DNA of 64,000 bases from the NCBI RefSeq assembly GCF_037577855.1, contig NZ_JBAKFX010000004.1, forward strand, positions 62,001 through 126,000, given 5' to 3'. The translations under genes were made by a program, and so were the position numbers. The notes under the pieces are model-generated. The model made no database searches, was not told where the DNA came from, and saw only the letters and a list, made by a program, of their open reading frames with translations. This DNA comes from Dethiothermospora halolimnae (GTDB taxonomy: Bacteria; Bacillota; Clostridia; Tissierellales; VENL01). Of the stretch, positions 1 through 8,365 are shown piece after piece (the stretch's first letter is position 1; each line of letters starts with the position of its first letter).

Positions 1-605
1 GCACTTTCAAAAACCCTTACTAAATCATTAATATGAATAAATTGAGTTTTATTATAACCCTTTGGAATAGGGATATCTAATCCCTTATTTATTCTATCAA
101 ATAGATAAACTTCTCTATATAGATTATTGCCATCTCCATAAATATATGTTGGTCTAAAAATCGTAATAGGAAAGTTATCTGTTTTATATAGATCAAATAA
201 ATAATCCTCTGCTTTTTTCTTATTTAATCCATAATCATTCCAATTATTATTAAATCCCCGAGGATAATCTTCAGCAACCATTTTTTCAGTAGGCTTATAT
301 ACAGCCCCAGAACTACAAAAGATATATCTTTTAAGTTTACTAGTATTTATAACAGAAGTAAGTTTTTCTACATCTTCGGATGTGTAGGCAGAAATATCAA
401 ATATAACATCGTATCTTTTATCTAATAGACATTTTTTCAAATCATCTGGAGAAAGTCTATCTCCTACAATATGATTTCTTATACCTTCATAGTTTACCTT
501 TTTTATGCCTCGGGTAAAGATATCAACAGTATTTCCTTCATTAATCATATGCTTTGCTATAGAACTACTAACAAACTCAGTACCTCCCATAACTAGTATT
601 TCCAT
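1..605 (-). CDS. NAD(P)-dependent epimerase/dehydratase, C-terminus outside window
   Basis: Reading the minus strand from the ATG at 605 gives an open frame that runs off the left edge, about 201 codons. It begins MEILVMGGTEFVSSSIAKHM, a Rossmann glycine-rich NAD-binding motif of the extended SDR family. Further in are a strand followed by SSGAVY and the catalytic pair YGLNKKK (YxxxK), then FRPTYIYGDGN, typical of nucleotide-sugar epimerases and dehydratases. A ribosome binding site (AGGAGGT read on the minus strand) lies just upstream. It follows the TIM-barrel gene on the same strand after 21 bp, so the two are probably co-transcribed. The substrate cannot be told from the sequence; an NDP-sugar or sugar-related substrate is inferred from the family. 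Confidence 0.85.
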   Translation of the reverse strand, partial: MEILVMGGTEFVSSSIAKHMINEGNTVDIFTRGIKKVNYEGIRNHIVGDRLSPDDLKKCLLDKRYDVIFDISAYTSEDVEKLTSVINTSKLKRYIFCSSGAVYKPTEKMVAEDYPRGFNNNWNDYGLNKKKAEDYLFDLYKTDNFPITIFRPTYIYGDGNNLYREVYLFDRINKGLDIPIPKGYNKTQFIHINDLVRVFES

Positions 606-626
606 TTTAATACCTCCTAAAGTATA

Positions 627-1517
627 TTAAAATTCAAAATAACTACGAACCCACTTATAACATAAATCTAGATCTTTATCATTTACTAAATCTGAACGAT
701 GTTCAAACAATATTCTAATGTTTGGATTTATATTAGACATTATTTTTAAATAAGAATCTATATTAGCCCATCCATCTTTTGTATTTTGATTAGGGAGTAC
801 TGGAAAGTGTCTATCTTTAAGGGTTTTTCTCACACGAACATTAGAAATGTGAAGAAGATAAGTATACTTAGCCATATTCTGTACAAACTTTATAGAATCA
901 AAGTTAGGGTTTACTTTATCCATAACATGGAGTCTTCCAGTATCTAGGCATAATTTTATATTAGTGTATTTTTTTAATAAATTTTCTAATAAATCTTCTT
1001 CATAAAAATACTTATTTAAATAATCATGTTCTAAGACTATTTGAACGTTATATTTATCTGACAAACGGGATAATTTTTCAAAGGCATTAATACAATCTTT
1101 TCTAAAATCTTCAAAGGAATAATCTTTTTCAAAAATGAATTCATTATCATAGGTAAATGCCCATGTATCAAAATTAAAATCATCATTAAGAATTACTGGT
1201 TTTGGAAAGTGCATAACCATGTATTTGGCATTAATATCTGTAGCAAACTTCAGTTCCTTTTCTATAGCATTAAAGGCATCAAGGCGTTCATCTTTGTCCT
1301 TTGATAGAATTAAAGGATCTCTGTATTTGTATATCTTTTTTCTTAAAGGAAAATGAATACCTATATTGAAATCATCGGTTTTAGCTATATTCTTTAGTTT
1401 ATTAACCTCTTCATCACTAAAAAGACAAAATTCTATACCATTAATAAAATTGCGGAAGTCTCTTTTGTACTTTTTATCATCAAAAAATCCATGCATTCCA
1501 ATTGAATATTCTGTCAA
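627..1517 (-). CDS. Sugar phosphate isomerase/epimerase-like TIM-barrel protein
   Basis: A 296-residue protein with the layout of the AP-endonuclease-2 / xylose-isomerase-like TIM-barrel superfamily. Strand-end metal-ligand style segments are visible: MVMHFPKP (about residue 100), IVLEHD (about 160), LCLDTGRLH (about 190), LLHISNVR (about 220) and ILFEHRS near the end. The start is a TTG (TTG ACA GAA) seven bases after AAGGAGG. The gene is followed at 21 bp by the epimerase, and the pair may act on one sugar or sugar-like metabolite. The family includes isomerases, epimerases, inosose dehydratases and endonuclease IV. The sequence does not decide between them, though endonuclease IV itself is unlikely given the divergence. 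An inverted hairpin repeat sits upstream. Confidence 0.75.
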   Translation of the reverse strand: MTEYSIGMHGFFDDKKYKRDFRNFINGIEFCLFSDEEVNKLKNIAKTDDFNIGIHFPLRKKIYKYRDPLILSKDKDERLDAFNAIEKELKFATDINAKYMVMHFPKPVILNDDFNFDTWAFTYDNEFIFEKDYSFEDFRKDCINAFEKLSRLSDKYNVQIVLEHDYLNKYFYEEDLLENLLKKYTNIKLCLDTGRLHVMDKVNPNFDSIKFVQNMAKYTYLLHISNVRVRKTLKDRHFPVLPNQNTKDGWANIDSYLKIMSNINPNIRILFEHRSDLVNDKDLDLCYKWVRSYFEF

Positions 1518-1556
1518 AATATTTCCTCCTTTTGTTGAAATCGTAGAAATATATTA

Positions 1557-1583
1557 GTTGTTGGGGGATTCGTAATCCCCCAA
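1557..1583. repeat. Hairpin repeat module A (GGGGGATTCGTAATCCCCC)
   Basis: A palindromic module with core GGGGGATTCGTAATCCCCC, usually flanked by GTTGTT and AAC. This copy lies between divergent genes, so it is not a terminator here. Other copies are at 3692-3719, 7086-7113, 8103-8133 (inverted), 12434-12461, 14402-14427 (inverted), 16410-16436, 17965-17992, 18843-18868 and 32548-32573, plus a degenerate array at 41894-42027. Confidence 0.9.
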
Positions 1584-1663
1584 TCTATCTTAATTATATT
1601 ATAATATGATAAAATATATAAATAAAATTAATATTACTTATGCTGAATATAAGGAGAGGTTAT

Positions 1664-2542
1664 ATGATTGTAAATATGGAGCTCTATAAGGTCTTTTATT
1701 ATGTGGTAAAAGCAGGGAGTATATCAAGGGCTGCAAAGGACCTATATATAAGCCAACCGGCTGTAAGTCAATCTATAAAGCAATTGGAGACGGAATTAGG
1801 AGGTAGAGTTTTTTTTAGGACATCAAAGGGGATTAGACTTACAAGTGAAGGGGAAGTATTGTTTAAATATATAGAGCAAGGATATGACTTTATAATGACT
1901 GCTGAAAATAAATTTTTAGAAATGAGAAATCTAGTTAAGGGACAGTTGAGAGTAAGTACAAGTGATACATTATGCCAATATTACCTATTGCCTTATCTTA
2001 AGGAATTTCATAGTAGATATCCTGACATAAATATAAAAATAAATAATCAAACTACCCCTGAAACTATAAAACTTTTAAAATCAGGCAAGGTAGATATAGG
2101 TATTGTAACATTACCAATAAAAAATGATAAAAACTTTTTGATAAAGGAAGTTTTTGAGATTGAAGATTGTTTTGTATGTGGAGAGAAATATAAATTTTTA
2201 AGTGATGAAATCATAGAATTAAAAAAACTATTAGAATATCCTATATTATTGTTACAAAGGGATAGTAACACTAGAAAATTATTTGATAAATATATTAGGG
2301 AACATGGATTTAATATAACACCAGATATAGAAATAGGAAGTTCAGATCTCTTGATTGAATTTGCTAAAATAGGCCTTGGGATATCTTATGTAGTAAAGGA
2401 TTTTATAAAGGATAAACTAGAAAAAGAAGAGCTATATGAAATAAAAACAAAAGAGAAAATGCCTAAAAGAAGTATAGGATTAGTAACCCATAAAAATTTT
2501 CCAGTATCAGCTGCTGCTAAAGAGTTTATGGAGTTATTGTAG
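1664..2542 (+). CDS. LysR-family transcriptional regulator
   Basis: A 292-residue LysR-type regulator. The N-terminal winged helix-turn-helix is clear: FYYVVKAGSISRAAKDLYIS, then QPAVSQSIKQLETELGG and FFRTSKGIRLTSEGE. It is followed by a LysR substrate-binding domain beginning near GQLRVSTSDTL, with DIGIVTLP and a late LLIEFAKIGLGISYV segment. An in-frame ATG at 1640 exists, but the AAGGAGAGG at 1651-1659 places translation at the ATG at 1664. The gene is divergent from the TIM-barrel/epimerase pair, a common arrangement for a LysR gene and its target. That these genes are its target is inferred. The effector is unknown. Confidence 0.9.
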   Translation: MIVNMELYKVFYYVVKAGSISRAAKDLYISQPAVSQSIKQLETELGGRVFFRTSKGIRLTSEGEVLFKYIEQGYDFIMTAENKFLEMRNLVKGQLRVSTSDTLCQYYLLPYLKEFHSRYPDINIKINNQTTPETIKLLKSGKVDIGIVTLPIKNDKNFLIKEVFEIEDCFVCGEKYKFLSDEIIELKKLLEYPILLLQRDSNTRKLFDKYIREHGFNITPDIEIGSSDLLIEFAKIGLGISYVVKDFIKDKLEKEELYEIKTKEKMPKRSIGLVTHKNFPVSAAAKEFMELL

Positions 2543-2601
2543 GAGTTAATAGTGTTTAATAGGATATATTAAGGTTATATTTATATATATAGGAAAAATC
2601 A

Positions 2602-2697
2602 GTTTTAGCTTAAGTTTTAGTCTTAGTAAATACAACTAGCTTTGCCTTTAACAAAGCTTTTACTCAAACTAAGACTTAAGCTAAGACTCAAAATAAT
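2602..2697. repeat. Inverted-repeat element with internal hairpin between LysR gene and ogg
   Basis: The arms are built on TTAGCTTAAG...AGTCTTAG (2605-2626) and the complementary CTAAGACTTAAGCTAAGA (2669-2692). Between them is a small hairpin, AGCTTTG and CAAAGCT. It has the same architecture as the other intergenic elements (complementary arms around a hairpin core) but a different arm sequence. It ends about 15 bp before the ogg start, next to its ribosome binding site (GGGAGG). Confidence 0.75.
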
Positions 2698-2711
2698 AGG
2701 GAGGAAAAACT

Positions 2712-3596
2712 ATGGATTATAATATAATAGAGAAAGATAATAAAATAATAATAGAAAATGTGAGTGACTTTGAACCTAAACATATATTTGAGTGTGGACA
2801 ATGTTTTAGATGGAATGAAGAGGATGATGGAAGTTATACTGGGGTAGCCCATGAAAAAGTTATTAACGTGAAAAAAGAGGAAAATAATATTATTTTGTCT
2901 AATACTAATAGAGAGGATTTCAATAATATTTGGTATGAATATTTTGATTTAGATAGGGACTATAAAGCTATAAAGGAAGAATTATCTAGGGATGAAGTAT
3001 TAAAGAAATCAACGGACTTTGGCTATGGAATAAGAATATTAAATCAAGACCCTTGGGAAATTTTAATATCCTTTATAATATCGGCAAACAATAGAATACC
3101 TAGAATAAAGGCTGCAATTGAATTATTGAGTGAGAAATATGGTGAATATATAGAGGAATACAATGGAAAGAAATATTACAGTTTCCCTAAACCAGAAGAT
3201 ATTACAGAAAAGTCTGTGGAAGATATAAAAAATTGTAAAACAGGCTTTAGGGCAAGATATATAGTAAATGCAGCAGATATTGTAGCCAGTGGTCAAATGG
3301 ACATATATGCAATTAAAAATCTAACAACAGAGGATGCTAGAAAAGAACTTATGTTATTTTCTGGGGTAGGACCTAAAGTATCAGATTGTATTATGTTATT
3401 TTCAATGGATAAATATGATGCTTTCCCAATAGATGTATGGGTAAAAAGGGTTATGGAATACTTTTATCTAGATGAGGATACCAAACTTAAGGATATACAA
3501 AAATATGCTCAAAATAAATTTGGTAAATATGCAGGCTTCGCTCAGCAATATTTGTTTTATTATGCAAGGGAACTTAATTTAAAGAAGAATGGGTAA
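2712..3596 (+). CDS. ogg: 8-oxoguanine DNA glycosylase/AP lyase (OGG1 type)
   Basis: This bifunctional base-excision repair enzyme removes 8-oxoguanine and nicks the abasic site. The 294-residue protein has the OGG_N domain first (HIFECGQCFRWNE near residue 25) and a helix-hairpin-helix GPD domain after about residue 110. The motif LMLFSGVGPKVSDC carries the Schiff-base lysine, K222 by my count, and FPIDVWVKR carries the catalytic aspartate, D241. These match the Lys and Asp of OGG1. The ribosome binding site GGGAGGAAAAACT precedes the ATG. The last codons (NLKKNG and stop) coincide with the start of a repeat module found at many other sites, so the native C-terminus may have been replaced. 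Confidence 0.93.
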   Translation: MDYNIIEKDNKIIIENVSDFEPKHIFECGQCFRWNEEDDGSYTGVAHEKVINVKKEENNIILSNTNREDFNNIWYEYFDLDRDYKAIKEELSRDEVLKKSTDFGYGIRILNQDPWEILISFIISANNRIPRIKAAIELLSEKYGEYIEEYNGKKYYSFPKPEDITEKSVEDIKNCKTGFRARYIVNAADIVASGQMDIYAIKNLTTEDARKELMLFSGVGPKVSDCIMLFSMDKYDAFPIDVWVKRVMEYFYLDEDTKLKDIQKYAQNKFGKYAGFAQQYLFYYARELNLKKNG

Positions 3597-3800
3597 AAAA
3601 GAAAGAAGAAATTTTAAAAAGCAAAGAATAAAGGAATGGAGAATAAAGAATAGATAAGGAAACCTTTGACTGAAGTCAAAGCTCCTATCGTGTTGTTGGG
3701 GGATTCGTAATCCCCCAACTTATATAATAGAATTTTACGACCGCAGGGAGTAAAATAACCATATTTATTCTTTATTCTTTATTATCTATTCTCTAATTTA
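3580..3800. repeat. Modular intergenic repeat block between ogg and DUF554 gene
   Basis: In order: module G (AAAGAAGAATGGGTAAA-like, overlapping the end of ogg); a 5' arm of 7-bp units (AAAGAAT, GGAGAAT, AGATAAG); hairpin module B (CTTTGACTGAAGTCAAAG); hairpin module A (3692-3719); inverted module C (ATTTTACGACC...GGGAGTAAAAT); and a 3' arm (ATTCTTT, ATTATCT, ATTCTCT) complementary to the 5' arm. It ends about 20 bp before the next start codon. Confidence 0.85.
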
Positions 3801-3819
3801 TGAAAAGGGAGAAAAGAAT

Positions 3820-4503
3820 ATGCTAGGAACTGTTGTAAATTCTATATTAATTATTGTAGGGGCCCTGATAGGGGTATTACTTAAAAATGGACTAAAGGAT
3901 AACTATAAGGATACTATAATAAATGGGTTAGGTCTTACGGTTATTGTATTGGGGCTAAAGGATGCCCTTACGGCTGAAAATACTTTATTGGTTATATTAA
4001 GTGTAGCAATAGGAAGTTTTATTGGAGAATTACTAAATATAGAAAAAAATTTAGAGAAGTTTGGTGACTTTATAGAAAAAAAGATGGGCAAAGGTGATTC
4101 TAATTTTTCAAAGGGGTTTGTAACAACCTCTCTTATTTATTGTGTTGGAGCTATGGCAATAACAGGGGCTTTAAAAAGTGGTCTTACAGGGGAGCACGAT
4201 ACATTGATTGCAAAGGGAGTAATCGATGGAATTACAGCTATAGTATTTGCATCTACTTTAGGAATAGGTGTAATGTTTTCTTCTGTATCGGTGTTTTTAT
4301 ATCAAGGGCTTATAACTATTTCTGCAGTTTATTTAAAAGATTATCTTTTAGAACCATCTGTTCAAGCCAATATGGTGGCCGTTGGAGGTATACTTATTAT
4401 GGCTATATCAATAAATATATTAGAGATAAAAAAAATAAAGGTGGGGAATATGTTACCAGCAGTATTTATACCGTTGGTTTATTATGCTATTATGAACCTT
4501 TAG
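3820..4503 (+). CDS. DUF554 family membrane protein (YdfK/YqgA-like)
   Basis: A 227-residue very hydrophobic protein of the DUF554 family. It opens with MLGTVVNSILIIVGALIGVLL, then has an amphipathic NGLKDNYKD stretch and about six further membrane segments. The central SLIYCVGAMAITGALKSGL motif is typical of DUF554 (YqgA/YdfK). The biochemical role of the family is not known; it is an inner-membrane protein, possibly a transporter. The ribosome binding site is AAAGGGAGAAAAGAAT ahead of the ATG. Repeat blocks flank the gene on both sides, so it looks transcriptionally separate. A 122-codon frame inside it in another phase is a shadow. Confidence 0.85.
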   Translation: MLGTVVNSILIIVGALIGVLLKNGLKDNYKDTIINGLGLTVIVLGLKDALTAENTLLVILSVAIGSFIGELLNIEKNLEKFGDFIEKKMGKGDSNFSKGFVTTSLIYCVGAMAITGALKSGLTGEHDTLIAKGVIDGITAIVFASTLGIGVMFSSVSVFLYQGLITISAVYLKDYLLEPSVQANMVAVGGILIMAISINILEIKKIKVGNMLPAVFIPLVYYAIMNL

Positions 4504-4506
4504 TTT

Positions 4507-4796
4507 AAAGAATAAAGAATAGAGAATAAAGAATAGATGAGGGAACCTTCGACTGAAGTCGAAGCTACATTAGATTAAAGAAGAATGGGTAAAGAAGAAA
4601 GAAGAAATATAAAGACAAAGAATAGAGAATAGATAATGAGATTTTACTCCCGTTGGTCGTAAAATTTCATTATGTAGGGACAGGGCATGCCTGGACCTAA
4701 GTTGTTCATTATTTTTTTATAAAATAGTAGCTCCGAATTCATTCGGAGGTTTCCATATCTATTCTCTATTCTTTATTATTTATTCTCTAAACTAAA
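4507..4796. repeat. Large modular intergenic repeat block upstream of groESL
   Basis: Two nested units. The first has a heptad arm at 4507-4540 and hairpin module B at 4541-4568. Then come module G (about 4575-4615), another heptad arm, module C (TTTTACTCCCG...GGTCGTAAAA, 4639-4668) and module E (TGTAGGGACAGGGCATGCC, about 4675). An inverted module B (CTCCGAATTCATTCGGAG) at 4728-4756 and the complementary 3' arm (TCTATTCTCTATTCTTTATT) follow, ending near 4796. The block is non-coding. It shows that modules can be stacked, and that the same module occurs in both orientations within one block. Confidence 0.85.
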
Positions 4797-4895
4797 CTTG
4801 TTATGAAAAAAATAAATAATGGGAGATATATGAATAAAAATAGCAATAATTGAGAATAATCACAGTTGGTGGTTATTTTTATGCTTTTACGGGAT

Positions 4896-4924
4896 TTGCT
4901 AAGTAATAGTCTATTATGTAATAT
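4896..4924 (+). promoter_or_regulatory. Sigma-A-type promoter of groESL
   Basis: TTGCTA (4896-4901), a 17-bp spacer and TAATAT (4919-4924). The predicted start near 4931 places the CIRCE operator at about +8, the usual position. Confidence 0.75.
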
Positions 4925-4938
4925 ATTAATTGTAAGTA

Positions 4939-4965
4939 TTAGCACTCGTTAATGTTGAGTGCTAA
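4939..4965. promoter_or_regulatory. CIRCE operator (HrcA binding site)
   Basis: TTAGCACTC, nine bases, GAGTGCTAA: a perfect 9-9-9 CIRCE inverted repeat. It is the binding site of the heat-shock repressor HrcA, whose gene is not in this window. It lies between the promoter and groES. Confidence 0.97.
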
Positions 4966-5023
4966 TAATAAAAAGTAAGTAAATGAATTTAAATTTATTA
5001 TACAAAATAAGGAGGGTAATAAA

Positions 5024-5293
5024 ATGACTATCAAGCCATTAGGTGACAGAGTTGTAATTAAAAAAGTTGAAAAAGAAGAAACTACAAAAAGTGGGATAGT
5101 ATTACCTAACTCAGCTAAGGAAGAACCTAAAATAGCTGAAATTATAGCAGTAGGACCAAAGGTAGAAGAAAAAGGTGAAATAAAAGTCGGAGATAGGGTT
5201 ATATTCTCTAAGTTCTCAGGAACAGAAGTTGAAGCAGATGGTGAAGAATATACTATATTGAAGTCAATAGATATTTTAGCAGTTGTTGAGTAA
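5024..5293 (+). CDS. groES: Co-chaperonin GroES
   Basis: An 89-residue 10-kDa chaperonin. It starts MTIKPLGDRVVIKKVEKEE, has the mobile-loop region TTKSGIVLPNSAKEEP, and ends with the conserved YTILKSIDILAVVE. It forms the heptameric lid on GroEL in the cytoplasm. The ribosome binding site AAGGAGGGT is well spaced from the ATG. It is the first gene of a two-gene heat-shock operon with groEL 48 bp downstream, under CIRCE/HrcA control. It is slightly shorter than the usual 94-97 residues but otherwise ordinary. Confidence 0.97.
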   Translation: MTIKPLGDRVVIKKVEKEETTKSGIVLPNSAKEEPKIAEIIAVGPKVEEKGEIKVGDRVIFSKFSGTEVEADGEEYTILKSIDILAVVE

Positions 5294-5341
5294 TAAGGTT
5301 ATATTTAAATCTTTATAAATCGAAAAGGGAGTGAATAAATT

Positions 5342-6982
5342 ATGGCTAAAGAAATAAAATTTAGTGAAAATGCTCGTCGTGCCATGGAAAAGGGTATTAA
5401 TAAATTAGCAGATACAGTTAAAGTGACATTAGGACCAAAGGGTAGAAATGTTGTTTTAGATAAAAAATTCGGATCACCACTTATAACTAATGATGGTGTT
5501 ACTATAGCAAGGGAAATAGAACTTAAAGATCCATATGAAAATATGGGGGCACAGCTGGTTAAAGAAGTAGCAACAAAAACTAATGATGTTGCAGGTGATG
5601 GTACTACTACAGCTACATTATTAGCTCAAGCTATAATAAGAGAAGGACTTAAAAATGTTGCAGCCGGTGCAAACCCAATGATCTTAAGAAAGGGTATACA
5701 TAAGGCTGTTGATGTTGCAGTAGAAGGAATAAAAGCTGATTCAAAACAAATAGCTGATAAAGAATCAATAGCTCAAGTTGCATCTATTTCAGCAGCTGAT
5801 GAAGAAATAGGTAACTTAATAGCAGAAGCTATGGAAAAGGTGGGAAAAGATGGTGTTATAACTGTAGAGGAATCAAAAACTATGGGAACTACTTTAGATG
5901 TAGTTGAAGGTATGCAGTTTGATAGAGGTTATTTATCACCATATATGGCAACTGATACAGAAAAAATGGAAGCTTTATTGGAAGATCCATATATATTAAT
6001 AACAGATAAGAAAATAACAAATATTCAAGATATATTACCAGTACTTGAGCAAATAGTACAACAGGGCAAACAACTGTTAATTATAGCAGAAGATATAGAA
6101 GGGGAAGCTTTAGCAACATTGGTTGTAAACAAAATAAGAGGAACTTTCAATTGTGTTGCAGTTAAGGCTCCTGGATTTGGTGATAGAAGAAAAGAAATGT
6201 TAAGCGATATAGCTACATTAACAGGGGGAGAAGTTATCTCTGAAGAGTTAGGATATGACTTAAAAGAAACTACATTAGAAATGTTAGGAAGAGCTAGTAC
6301 AGTTAAAGTAGAAAAAGAGAACACCACTATAGTTGATGGTGCTGGAGAAGAAAGTGCCATTGAAGATAGGGTAAGACAAATAAAAGCTCAAATAGAAGAA
6401 TCAACTTCAGAATTTGATACAGAGAAATTACAGGAAAGATTAGCTAAGTTAGCCGGTGGAGTTGCAGTAATCCAAGTTGGTGCAGCAACTGAAACTGAAA
6501 TGAAAGAGAAAAAATTAAGAATAGAAGATGCTTTAGCTGCTACGAGAGCTGCTGTAGAAGAAGGTATAGTAGCCGGTGGTGGAACAGCATTACTTAATGT
6601 AGTTCCAGCTGTAGAAAAGTTAATTGATGAAGTTGAAGGTGATGTAAGAACAGGAATTAAGCTTATAAGAAGAGCACTAGAAGAGCCAGTAAGACAAATA
6701 GCTGAAAATGCTGGATTAGAAGGTTCAGTTATAGTGGAAAGAATAAAAGCAGAAGGAAAAGGTATTGGCTTTGATGCATTAAATGAAAAATATGTAGATA
6801 TGATAAAAGCTGGTATAGTTGACCCAACTAAAGTTACAAGATCAGCACTACAAAACGCAGCATCAGTAGCTGCTATGGTATTAACCACTGAAAGTGTAGT
6901 TGCCGATGAAGAAGAAGAAAATGATGCCCCAATGGGTGGCGGAATGCCAGGAATGGGCGGCGGAATGCCAGGAATGATGTAG
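5342..6982 (+). CDS. groEL: Chaperonin GroEL
   Basis: A 546-residue 60-kDa chaperonin, the usual length. Recognisable segments are the N-terminal KVTLGPKGRNVVLDK, the ATP-binding NDVAGDGTTTATLLAQ, the apical EGMQFDRGYLSPYM, and the equatorial GIVAGGGTALLN. The C-terminal tail is a GGM-rich repeat (GGGMPGMGGGMPGMM). It folds proteins in the tetradecameric cage with GroES. It is preceded by AAAGGGAGTG and followed by an intrinsic terminator, so the operon is just groES-groEL. Long antisense frames over it are codon-bias shadows. Confidence 0.98.
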   Translation: MAKEIKFSENARRAMEKGINKLADTVKVTLGPKGRNVVLDKKFGSPLITNDGVTIAREIELKDPYENMGAQLVKEVATKTNDVAGDGTTTATLLAQAIIREGLKNVAAGANPMILRKGIHKAVDVAVEGIKADSKQIADKESIAQVASISAADEEIGNLIAEAMEKVGKDGVITVEESKTMGTTLDVVEGMQFDRGYLSPYMATDTEKMEALLEDPYILITDKKITNIQDILPVLEQIVQQGKQLLIIAEDIEGEALATLVVNKIRGTFNCVAVKAPGFGDRRKEMLSDIATLTGGEVISEELGYDLKETTLEMLGRASTVKVEKENTTIVDGAGEESAIEDRVRQIKAQIEESTSEFDTEKLQERLAKLAGGVAVIQVGAATETEMKEKKLRIEDALAATRAAVEEGIVAGGGTALLNVVPAVEKLIDEVEGDVRTGIKLIRRALEEPVRQIAENAGLEGSVIVERIKAEGKGIGFDALNEKYVDMIKAGIVDPTKVTRSALQNAASVAAMVLTTESVVADEEEENDAPMGGGMPGMGGGMPGMM

Positions 6983-6984
6983 TT

Positions 6985-7018
6985 TAAAAAAGGTGGCGAA
7001 GTGCATGCCACCTTTTTT
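6985..7018 (+). terminator. Rho-independent terminator of groESL
   Basis: AAAAAAGGTGGC, loop, GCCACCTTTTTT: a strong stem followed by a T tract, immediately after the groEL stop. Confidence 0.92.
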
Positions 7019-7137
7019 AATTGTTAATTTTTAATTGTGAATTGTTAATTGGTTTGGTGATAGAGGGTTTTTATATAATTCCCTCGTTGTTGGGGGATTC
7101 GTAATCCCCCAACTTTGTAAGGCCTGAATATATTCAG
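7019..7137. repeat. Modular repeat block after groEL
   Basis: A heptad arm of the AATTGTT / AATTTTT type (about 7019-7052), a linker, hairpin module A at 7086-7113, then the hairpin GGCCTGAATATATTCAGGCC (about 7118-7135), a member of the CTGAATATATTCAG module family. The latter is also seen at 8230, 28678, 59394 and, with other stems, 16352, 17848 and 36139. Confidence 0.8.
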
Positions 7138-7300
7138 GCCTGTTTTAATGCCCTATAGTATAGAATAGTAATAAAACTATTTTAAGGAATATAATATACA
7201 GTATAATAGGTCTTCTAAAGAGAGTCTAAAGTTTCAATATATTGAAGTCTAAACACTTATGGTATAATAATGTTAATAATACCATATAAAGGAGGTAACT

Positions 7301-7555
7301 ATGGAAATAGGCATAATAGAAATTATAGCTTTAATACTTTTTAATATAGACATTATTAGAACTAAGAAGATTGAAGGATGGTTTGTATATCTAGGATATA
7401 TTTCATTTATCCCTGGTTTAATAGGCACCTTATTACTATCATTTAGTATTGTTAATAGTTTTGATGACTTAAAAATAAAAATAATAAGACTTACATTTTG
7501 GTTATTGATGTTGATATTAGGAGTTAATATTTTAAGAAGAAGTGATCAAAATTAG
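7301..7555 (+). CDS. Small hydrophobic membrane protein, unknown function
   Basis: An 84-residue protein preceded by a strong AAAGGAGGT. It has about three hydrophobic segments: IIEIIALILFNIDII near the N-terminus, a central GYISFIPGLIGTLLLSF and a C-terminal LTFWLLMLILGVNIL. There is a short charged link (RTKKIEGW) between the first two. No family is recognised. It stands alone between groESL and a coat-like gene. The upstream gap holds a hairpin (TATGGTAT...ATACCATA, about 7259-7287) that also resembles an AT-rich promoter region. Confidence 0.7.
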   Translation: MEIGIIEIIALILFNIDIIRTKKIEGWFVYLGYISFIPGLIGTLLLSFSIVNSFDDLKIKIIRLTFWLLMLILGVNILRRSDQN

Positions 7556-7619
7556 TTTAAGCCTTAGATAATATCCAATTCCACATAAGCTAAGGGTATC
7601 ATCAATCACCCTAAACCTC

Positions 7620-7679
7620 CAATAATTAACAATTAACCATTAACAATTAAAAAAGCGACCACGTTTCCGGTCGCTTTTG
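7620..7679. terminator. Bidirectional terminator with repeat arm
   Basis: A heptad arm (AATTAAC, CATTAAC) is followed at 7651-7678 by AAAAGCGACC, loop, GGTCGCTTTT. This is a stem with A and T tracts that can terminate the rightward small membrane gene and the leftward coat-like gene. Confidence 0.85.
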
Positions 7680-7680
7680 T

Positions 7681-7944
7681 CTATATCAAATTGCTAAACT
7701 TATTATAAACATCCTTAACTTCCCTATCACTGACTAATTTTGTTTTAATCCAGCCCCGTTTATCTATGGCATCATATAGAGAGAATTCGTTTTTTTGGTT
7801 ATTAGATAGACACTCAGAAAAAATATTTCGTAAAACTGGGCATGATGATTCCATTAATGCATTATTATAATCATTGCATATTTTTTTTTCCGATGACATT
7901 AAATCAAATAGAAGATCCTTTTCTGATAAAGTTTTATTAAACAT
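7681..7944 (-). CDS. Spore coat protein, CotF-like
   Basis: An 87-residue helical protein: TLSEKDLLFDLMSSEKKICNDYNNALMESSCPVLRNIFSEC, then a RGWIKTK turn. This matches the spore coat protein F (CotF) family, ferritin-like short proteins of endospore formers, usually about 60-90 residues in clostridia. The characteristic run DLLxDxLxxEKxICxxYNxxxxExSxPxLRxxF is visible. It suggests the host sporulates; expression in the mother cell is inferred from the family. Upstream, next to its ribosome binding site, is a CCGAAGC/GCTTCGG hairpin repeat also found before guaB, guaA and purH. Confidence 0.82.
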   Translation of the reverse strand: MFNKTLSEKDLLFDLMSSEKKICNDYNNALMESSCPVLRNIFSECLSNNQKNEFSLYDAIDKRGWIKTKLVSDREVKDVYNKFSNLI

Positions 7945-7956
7945 GATAAAACCCCT

Positions 7957-8362
7957 TTCGCCGAAGCGGTGGCTTCGGAATTGTTAATTTTTAATTGTTA
8001 ATTGTTAATTGTTAATTTTGGTGATTTAAAGTTTTTGCCTTGGACCGGCGCTTCGGAATTTTAAATTGTAAATTTTAAATTATAAATTGGTTTTATGTCT
8101 TCGTTATTGGGGGATTACGAATCCCCCAACAACAGGATTGGTGGTGTTTATAGTTTTTTGGTTATTAGTTATTCTTTTGTTTTAAACCAATTTTATTTTC
8201 GGCTCTTTCCCACCACTTTCAGGGCGAGAGGGCTGAATATATTCAGCCCCTACATAACAAAATTTGTAGCTTCGAATTCATTCGAAGATTTCCATATTTA
8301 TTCTTTATTCTCCATTCTTTATTCTTTGCTTTTAAAATTCTTCTTTCTTCTTTACCCATTCT
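7957..8362. repeat. Long modular repeat block (mostly inverted orientation) between the two coat-like genes
   Basis: From left: the hairpin CCGAAGCGGTGGCTTCGG (module H); heptad arm (AATTGTT units); module K (GGTGATTTAAAG...CTTGGACCGGCGC); arm AATTTTAAATTGTAAATTTT; inverted module A (8103-8133); inverted modules E and J (CGGCTC...GGGCTGAATATATTCAGCCC, about 8200-8250); inverted module B (CTTCGAATTCATTCGAAG, 8269-8287); 3' arm (TTTATTCTTTATTCTCC); and inverted module G (8335-8365). A 154-codon plus-strand frame spanning it starts inside module A and is not a gene. Confidence 0.8.
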
Positions 8363-8365
8363 TCT

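Noticed and set aside
4140..4508. 122-codon frame inside the DUF554 gene
   Set aside because: Shadow frame in another phase, rich in Tyr, Cys and Arg; the DUF554 protein explains the region.
3580..4796. CRISPR array
   Set aside because: Repeats are contiguous 7-bp units and palindromic modules without regular unique spacers, and no cas genes are present.
6388..7011. 207-codon antisense frame over groEL
   Set aside because: Composition (Ser, Pro, Ala, Ile rich) is that of the complement of a GroEL gene; no start signal.
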